A stretch of 9,452 bases of DNA, taken from positions 1-9,452 of the forward strand of contig DATAZV010000057.1 of NCBI GenBank assembly GCA_036271855.1, read 5' to 3'. Under the pieces are notes generated by a model that ran no database searches, was not told where the DNA came from, and saw only the letters and a program-made list of their open reading frames with translations. The DNA comes from JAQGMJ01 sp036271855 (GTDB lineage: Bacteria; Pseudomonadota; Gammaproteobacteria; Burkholderiales; JAEUOS01). The position numbers and the translations under genes are program-made. Shown here one piece after another: positions 5,124-9,452 of the stretch. The number at the start of each line of letters is the position of its first letter. The first letter of the stretch is position 1.

Positions 5124-8117
5124 TCACGTGGCTTTGTTGTCCGGCATCTGCAGGCACCGTCCCTCCGCCAATGCCCGGGTGCTGTCGGCAGCCGGCAACG
5201 GTTTGGAAAAATAATAGCCCTGGATCTCATCGCAGCCGTGCTTGCGCAGGAAGTCCAGTTGCGCCAATGTCTCCACGCCCTCGGCGATCACGTAAAGGTT
5301 GAGGCTGCGCGCCAGGCCGATCACCGCCAGCGCGATCGCCGCATCGTCCGGGTTGTTGGTGATGTCGCGCACGAAGGTCTGGTCGATCTTCAGCGCGTCC
5401 AGGGGAAAGCGTTTCAGGTAGGCCAGGCTCGAATAGCCGGTGCCGAAATCGTCCACCGAAAGCTTGAAGCCGGAATCCCGCAGCCCGCGCAGCGCGCGCG
5501 TCGCGCCTTCCGGGTCTTTCATCAGCAGCGACTCGGTGATTTCAAAATGGATCAGCGCGGTGGCCACCTGCGCTTCGGCCAGGATGCGGCGCACGGTGCC
5601 CGCCAGATCGCCTTCTTCAAACTGGCGCGCCGACAGGTTGACCGCCACCGGCAGGGCCGGCAGGCCGGCTTTTTGCCAACTCGCGATCTGCTGGCAGGCT
5701 TCGCGCAGCACCCATTCGCCGACGGCGACGATCAGGCCGGTTTCCTCCAGGATGGGAATGAACTCCGCCGGCGAAACCAGGCCGCGCTCGGGATGCTTCC
5801 AGCGCAGCAGCGCCTCGAAGCCGCAGATCGCCCCGCTCTTCAGGTCGGCCTTGGGCTGGTAGTGCAGCAGGAACTCCTCTCGTGCCAGGGCATGGCGCAG
5901 CGCATTCTCGGTCTGCATCCGTTTCAGGGTGCGCTCGTTCATCTCGTGGGTGAAAAACTGGTAGTTGCTGCCACCGTTTTCCTTGGCCCGGTGCATCGCG
6001 GTATCCGCATGGGCCATCAACACGTCTTCGTTCAGGCCGTCGCCGGGAAACAGCGTGATGCCCACACTGGCCGTGACGTAGGCGTCGTGATCGCCGAAGT
6101 GGAAGGGCGCCGCGACCGCCTCCAGGATCTTCTGCGCCACCGCGCCGGCATCTCCGGGGCGCCCGAGATCGGAAAGCACCGCGGCGAACTTGTCGCCGCC
6201 GAAGCAGCCGATGGTGTCGCCGGTGCGCACGCAGGCGGCGAGGCGGGCGCCGAGCTCCTTCAGCAGGCGGTCGCCGGCTTCCTGGCCCAGCGCTTCGTTG
6301 ACCAGCTTGAAGCGGTCGAGGTCGACGAACAGCACCGCCACCGGCCAGTTGTTGCGCCGCGCCTGGATCAGCATCTGGCCGACGCGGTCGCGGAACAGGT
6401 GGCGGTTCGGCAGCCCGGTCAGCAGGTCGAACTGGGCCAGGTAGGACAGGCGCCCCTCGGCTTCCTTGAGCGCGGTGGCATCGGCCTTGGCGCCGATCAT
6501 GCGCAGCGCGCGGCCGCGCGCGTCGCGCAATATGTGGGCGCGGTCGATCACGAAGGCGTAGCCGCCGTCGCGCCGGCGCAAACGGTACTCGTCGACCCAG
6601 CTATCGCCGCCGAGTTCGACGATGCGGTGCAGGGCGCCCACCACCCGTTGCTGGTCCTCGGCGTGAATCAGGTCGTACCAGGCCTTGACGCCGCCCTCCA
6701 GTTCTCCCGGCTCGTAGCCGAAGGCGCGCATCAGGTTTTCATTCCACCACAGGTTGCCGGTGGTCAGGTCCCAGTCCCAGATGACGTCGTTGGTGGCGTG
6801 GACCGCGAGGTGAAAACGCTCATGGCTTTTGCGCAAGGCCTCTTCGGCCTCGATCCGCTTGCGGACATCCCGGGCGACCGCGACCACGACACGCGTATCC
6901 CCCGAATGCACCACGCAGCGGGTCGACTCGAACGGCAATTGCGAGCCATCCTTGCAGCGATAGTAGGTGCTGACGCCGCCGGTTGCCGAGCCCGCCTCAT
7001 TGGCGATCAGCTCGTCATAGGACCTTTCCAGCGTCTCGCGGTCCAGCGGCAGGATGTCCTGCGGCCCCATGGCCAGCATTTCCGCCCGGGTATAGCCCAG
7101 CAGCTCGCAGATGGTGCGGTTGACGTCGACGTAACGCATGCTGGCGCGGTCGATCAGCGCGATCATGTCGGCCGAGGTATCCATCGCGACGCGAAAGCGC
7201 CTCTGCTCTTCCTGGATACGCATGCGCTGCGTGACATGGCCGACCTGGCTGCCGATCACCCGCATGGTCTGCAGCAGGCCATCGTCCGGCTCGATCACTT
7301 CCTGGCTGCTGAAGCTGAGCACGCCGATCACCCGGCCTTCGGCGACCACCGGAGCGCTGAACGAGCTGCGGATGCCGAATTCGGGCATCAGCGACTCGCG
7401 CGCCTCGTCGCCGCTGCTGCTGGTGCCGGTGCTCCACATCGGCTCTCCCGACTGCGACACCCGCCCCGGCAGGCCGATGCCGGGTGCCAGCTCGAGATTG
7501 CGCGACACCGCGAGAAACCGCTCGATGATCGGGTCCTCGATGGCCCAGCTTTCCCTGACCCGCAGGAAGCCCGAGCTTTCATCAACCAGGAAATAGCGCC
7601 CGCATTCCCAGCCGGCCATCTCGCAGATGGTGCGGATCGCCGAGGTCAAGCCCGAGGAGACGCCATCCGCATACGCCAGGCAGCTGGTGACCGCGTGTTC
7701 CAGCGCGCGCAGCTTCTCGATATGCTTTTGCGCATTGCGCGACCTGGTGTCGGCGATCGCCCGCTCCACCGCCGGCGGCAGGCGCATCAGGTTGTCCTTC
7801 AGCACATAGTCGGAGGCGCCGTTTTTCAGCGCGCGGATGGCGTATTCCTCGCCGATGGTGCCGGAGAGGAAAATGAACGGCACATCCGGGCACAGCTCCC
7901 ATGCCAGCGCCAGGGCCGACATGCCGTCGAAACGCGGCATCGAAAAATCGGAAAGGATGATGTCCGGCTTCATCGAATAAAGCGCGCTGCGGAAATCGCT
8001 GTCGGTATCGACGCGGCGCCCGACGCAATCCAGGCCGGCGCGCTTGAGTTCGCGCAACGCAAGCTCCGCGTCCTTCTTGGAATCCTCCACCATGAGAACC
8101 GAAATTTGCTGCCGCAT
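5124..8117 (-). CDS. REC-GAF-PAS-PAS-GGDEF-EAL protein, probable c-di-GMP phosphodiesterase
   Basis: A 997-residue soluble multidomain regulator of cyclic di-GMP. A receiver spans residues 1-125 (E11-D12, phospho-Asp57 in ILSDFSMP, Ser85, Lys107). A GAF domain spans about 138-300. Two PAS domains lie at about 305-422 and 432-552, the second being PAS_3-like with WDWDLTTGNLWWN. A GGDEF domain spans about 556-725 and an EAL domain about 735-985. The EAL site is complete: E768 in FEALLRW, N827, E859, D889-D890 in DDFGTGYSS, K910, E946 and Q966, with spacing as in active enzymes. The GGDEF signature is GGDKF (640-644). The metal Asp599, the nucleotide residues N607 and D616 and an RxxD I-site (631-634) are kept. 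The expected net activity is hydrolysis of c-di-GMP to pGpG. The ATG at 8117 has GGGAG five bases upstream; longer in-frame starts lack this. It is the first gene of the - strand cluster, 70 bases before the kinase. Confidence 0.95.
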   Translation of the reverse strand: MRQQISVLMVEDSKKDAELALRELKRAGLDCVGRRVDTDSDFRSALYSMKPDIILSDFSMPRFDGMSALALAWELCPDVPFIFLSGTIGEEYAIRALKNGASDYVLKDNLMRLPPAVERAIADTRSRNAQKHIEKLRALEHAVTSCLAYADGVSSGLTSAIRTICEMAGWECGRYFLVDESSGFLRVRESWAIEDPIIERFLAVSRNLELAPGIGLPGRVSQSGEPMWSTGTSSSGDEARESLMPEFGIRSSFSAPVVAEGRVIGVLSFSSQEVIEPDDGLLQTMRVIGSQVGHVTQRMRIQEEQRRFRVAMDTSADMIALIDRASMRYVDVNRTICELLGYTRAEMLAMGPQDILPLDRETLERSYDELIANEAGSATGGVSTYYRCKDGSQLPFESTRCVVHSGDTRVVVAVARDVRKRIEAEEALRKSHERFHLAVHATNDVIWDWDLTTGNLWWNENLMRAFGYEPGELEGGVKAWYDLIHAEDQQRVVGALHRIVELGGDSWVDEYRLRRRDGGYAFVIDRAHILRDARGRALRMIGAKADATALKEAEGRLSYLAQFDLLTGLPNRHLFRDRVGQMLIQARRNNWPVAVLFVDLDRFKLVNEALGQEAGDRLLKELGARLAACVRTGDTIGCFGGDKFAAVLSDLGRPGDAGAVAQKILEAVAAPFHFGDHDAYVTASVGITLFPGDGLNEDVLMAHADTAMHRAKENGGSNYQFFTHEMNERTLKRMQTENALRHALAREEFLLHYQPKADLKSGAICGFEALLRWKHPERGLVSPAEFIPILEETGLIVAVGEWVLREACQQIASWQKAGLPALPVAVNLSARQFEEGDLAGTVRRILAEAQVATALIHFEITESLLMKDPEGATRALRGLRDSGFKLSVDDFGTGYSSLAYLKRFPLDALKIDQTFVRDITNNPDDAAIALAVIGLARSLNLYVIAEGVETLAQLDFLRKHGCDEIQGYYFSKPLPAADSTRALAEGRCLQMPDNKAT

Positions 8118-8122
8118 GGCTA

Positions 8123-8127
8123 CTCCC
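8123..8127 (-). promoter_or_regulatory. Shine-Dalgarno fixing the start of the REC-GGDEF-EAL gene
   Basis: GGGAG on the - strand, five bases before the ATG at 8117. That ATG opens directly into the receiver domain (MRQQISVLMVEDS), whereas in-frame ATG codons at 8216 and 8174 would add 33 or 19 residues with no domain character. Confidence 0.65.
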
Positions 8128-8764
8128 GTGTCCTGGCCCAGCGTCCCTGGAACATCGCGGCCATCACATGCCATCGAAGGCTGCGTATGTTCAGGCCGGC
8201 ACGCTCGAGAACACAAGCTCTCGATTTCGCTCTTTACGGCGTTACGGATAACTCAAACCACGCCACCACGCGAAGCGCGGCAGCTCGAGTCGACAACGGT
8301 CGGGAGAATGGATCCGCCGCGGCTACAGTTGCCCGCGGACAATGACAGATCACCCACCGCCCCTCAAAAAGCGCGGGGCCTGGACGCAGTCGGCGCGCAC
8401 AGCCGGGAAGCGAAGACCTGGCCGTGGCAATCGGGCAAAGCAGGATCAGGCAATGTCCGGCCGCGTTGCGCTGGTGAATTGACGTGATCGAGAATTGCCC
8501 ATGTTCCCCGATCTCATACAGCGATGCACGCCAGACCGGTGGATGCAAAAGACGGCACCCTGCGGGCCCTCCTCTTGCTCTTGTGCGTCTAGCCTACCTT
8601 GGCGGCACGCCGAGAGCAATAACACGAAGGAATTAGTTGCGTGATGCCGTCACATGCTGCGTATTCACTGACGCACGTAAATTCTTCAAAATGATGACAG
8701 GAACAAGCGCGGGTGCGCGCAAAGTGTGATTTATTTGGCATAAACGGCAAATCGCGCCGGGGCG

Positions 8765-8841
8765 ATCAAGAGCGGCATCAACCGCCCAGGTAAAGAACTG
8801 CCGAATTGGCCGCTTTGATGGATTGCGCGGCGCAATTTTTT
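8765..8841 (+). ncRNA. Candidate small RNA 3' part: long stem-loop plus terminator
   Basis: ATCAA(G)AGCGGC (8765-8776) pairs with GCCGCTTTGAT (8809-8819) in an 11-bp stem with a single bulged G, enclosing a 32-base loop with a C-rich and an A-rich stretch. Two bases later a terminator hairpin with six T residues begins. GCCGC (8809-8813) could instead pair with GCGGC (8827-8831) of the terminator, so two exclusive folds are possible. The 5' end is not defined; a weak TTGCGT-N19-TATTCA (8637-8667) is the only promoter-like pair seen. No known RNA family is recognised, and the call rests on structure alone. Confidence 0.35.
8822..8841 (+). terminator. Rho-independent terminator, + strand only
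   Basis: ATTGCG (8822-8827) pairs with CGCAAT (8831-8836) around CGG, followed by a run of six T (8836-8841, the first T shared with the stem). On the - strand no T run follows the hairpin, so it works in one direction only. There is no + strand gene between the tRNA and this site, which is why a small RNA is suggested. Confidence 0.55.
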
Positions 8842-8903
8842 AAAATTAAAAGAAGTTAATTTATCGCCATTTCTTTTGCGGATCGCGGATCGAAATGAAC
8901 ATG

Positions 8904-8934
8904 GCGTAGCGCAGATAGACGCAATGCGCTACGT
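8904..8934. repeat. Perfect 9-bp inverted repeat with 11-base loop
   Basis: CGTAGCGCA (8905-8913) and TGCGCTACG (8925-8933) are exact reverse complements, with a possible G-T wobble extension at 8904/8934. It lies in the spacer downstream of the slipin gene. On the - strand the following bases are only partly T-rich. It could be a 3'-end hairpin of the slipin transcript, an operator, or a single REP-like element; the sequence does not decide. Confidence 0.45.
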
Positions 8935-9090
8935 ATTACTGCGCGGGCGCCCATTCGACTTCATGCAGCCATTATCACAGCAAGTGGCAATTTCCGCGCG
9001 CAAGGCGACGGCATCAGGCGGGACCAGCCAACGCCTTTATCACCGTCCGTATCTGCATGAGCAGGTCGATGATGAATAGGCCGCCCTGAT

Positions 9091-9452
9091 TCAGGGAGCG
9101 GGAGCCGGGTTTTGGGCCGCCGCGGGCGCATCTCCGGGTGCTTTGGCTGCAAGTGCCAGCGCCACCGCCGACGAGGGGTTGAGGCTGTCGACCATCGAAC
9201 TGGGAATCAGGATGGTGGCGCCGCGCTCCTTGGTGGTCTCGTAGATGATGTTCATCGCCCGCAGTTGCAGCGCCGCCGGATGGCCCGCGTAGGTGTCGGC
9301 GGCGGCGACGAATTGCCCGGCGATGGCGGCCTCGGCCGAGCCGAGGATCACCCGCGCCTGCTTTTCGCGCTCGGCCTGGGCCTGGCGCGACATCGCGTCC
9401 TGCAGGGCTTCGGGGATCGCCACGTCGCGGATCTCCACCGAGCTGACCGAAA
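9091..9452 (-). CDS. Slipin/stomatin-like SPFH (band 7) protein, C-terminal part
   Basis: The frame is open through the right edge, so only about the last 120 residues are seen; the N-terminal membrane anchor and most of the SPFH domain lie outside. The visible part starts with the end of the SPFH domain (SSVEIRDVAIPEALQDAMSR), continues into the charged, Ala/Glu-rich helix typical of slipins (QAQAEREKQARVILGSAEAA), then YAGHPAALQLRAMNIIYE and ATILIPSSMVDSL. It ends in a low-complexity Ala/Pro tail. Slipins form membrane-bound oligomers and are often encoded next to an NfeD-like protein; that neighbour would be upstream, outside the window. The gene is on the same strand as the signalling cluster but 973 bases away, so it is probably a separate unit. 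Confidence 0.9.
   Translation of the reverse strand, partial: SVSSVEIRDVAIPEALQDAMSRQAQAEREKQARVILGSAEAAIAGQFVAAADTYAGHPAALQLRAMNIIYETTKERGATILIPSSMVDSLNPSSAVALALAAKAPGDAPAAAQNPAPAP

Larger units (their letters stand above)
8118..9090. other. 973-base region without a convincing gene
   Basis: Between the first gene of the signalling cluster and the stop of the slipin gene I find no open frame with a ribosome site and a protein-like composition on either strand. The section from about 8118 to 8580 is GC-rich with a 6-bp inverted repeat (TCGAGA/TCTCGA, 8205-8224). The section from about 8610 to 8900 is clearly richer in AT and holds the structures listed separately. The promoter of the signalling genes should lie here on the - strand, but I could not pick a convincing -35/-10 pair. 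No riboswitch was recognised. Confidence 0.6.

Noticed and set aside
3290..5302. 670-codon open frame on the + strand opposite the histidine kinase
   Set aside because: Its composition (many Arg, Gln, His, Ala) and lack of any domain mark it as an antisense artefact of the kinase gene.
5238..8345. 1035-codon open frame on the + strand opposite the GGDEF-EAL gene
   Set aside because: It is the antisense shadow of a GC-rich gene. The - strand frame carries six recognisable domains, the + strand frame none.
8234..8548. 104-codon - strand frame upstream of the GGDEF-EAL gene
   Set aside because: No Shine-Dalgarno, no family resemblance and an unlikely composition; kept as non-coding.
8540..8595. 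ACGCACAAGAGCAAG on the - strand resembling the GEMM-I (c-di-GMP riboswitch) core
   Set aside because: The match ends there: the second helix, the tetraloop and its receptor and the downstream GCAAAGCCUCCGG-type segment are missing.
8641..8653. GTGATGCCGTCAC resembling a CRP half-site pair
   Set aside because: The spacer is five instead of six bases and the flanks do not fit; too weak to call.
8735..8752. TTGGCATAAACGGCAAA resembling a sigma-54 promoter
   Set aside because: The GG and GC doublets are eight bases apart instead of ten.
8876..9079. 67-codon + strand frame with a TTG start before the slipin gene
   Set aside because: No ribosome site, weak start codon and it runs through the 8904-8934 inverted repeat; not protein-like.

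Overview
The window looks like chromosome of a GC-rich betaproteobacterium, most likely Burkholderiales/Oxalobacteraceae (Massilia-Herbaspirillum type). The basis is the character of the proteins, the lysC then tRNA-Ser(GCU) order, and the abundance of sensory c-di-GMP proteins. No database search was possible, so the placement is an inference.

Left edge (1-1280, + strand): the 3' three quarters of lysC (aspartate kinase, two ACT domains) with a credible internal start for a regulatory beta subunit. A strong GC hairpin follows, then a TATAAT box, a complete tRNA-Ser(GCU) with encoded CCA, two tight hairpins and a T8 terminator-like site.

Middle (1364-8117, all - strand, so transcribed right to left): a signalling cluster. 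It starts with a 997-residue REC-GAF-PAS-PAS-GGDEF-EAL protein. Its EAL site is complete, while its GGDEF signature reads GGDKF with an intact RxxD I-site, so it is probably a c-di-GMP phosphodiesterase with a regulatory GGDEF domain. Seventy bases on is a membrane histidine kinase with a MASE4-type sensor. Its last 23 bases overlap the start of a stand-alone Rcp1-like receiver, whose Shine-Dalgarno lies inside the kinase gene. Further downstream come a two-domain protein (redoxin-like fold lacking the peroxidatic Cys, fused to a 2OG-Fe(II) prolyl-hydroxylase-like dioxygenase) and an unrecognised 89-residue protein with four cysteines. The simplest reading is one kinase that can phosphorylate its partner receiver and perhaps the receiver of the phosphodiesterase, linking an unknown membrane-sensed signal to c-di-GMP turnover.

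Right part (8118-9090): 973 bases without a convincing gene. It must hold the promoter of the signalling genes. It also holds an AT-rich section with a long stem-loop followed two bases later by a canonical + strand Rho-independent terminator. No + strand gene precedes this terminator, so a small RNA is a reasonable candidate. A 9-bp perfect inverted repeat lies further right. The window ends in the C-terminal part of a slipin/stomatin-like SPFH protein on the - strand.

The most interesting leads are the degenerate GGDKF/complete EAL protein in the kinase-receiver cluster, the candidate + strand sRNA at about 8765-8841, and the Cys-less redoxin-dioxygenase fusion.
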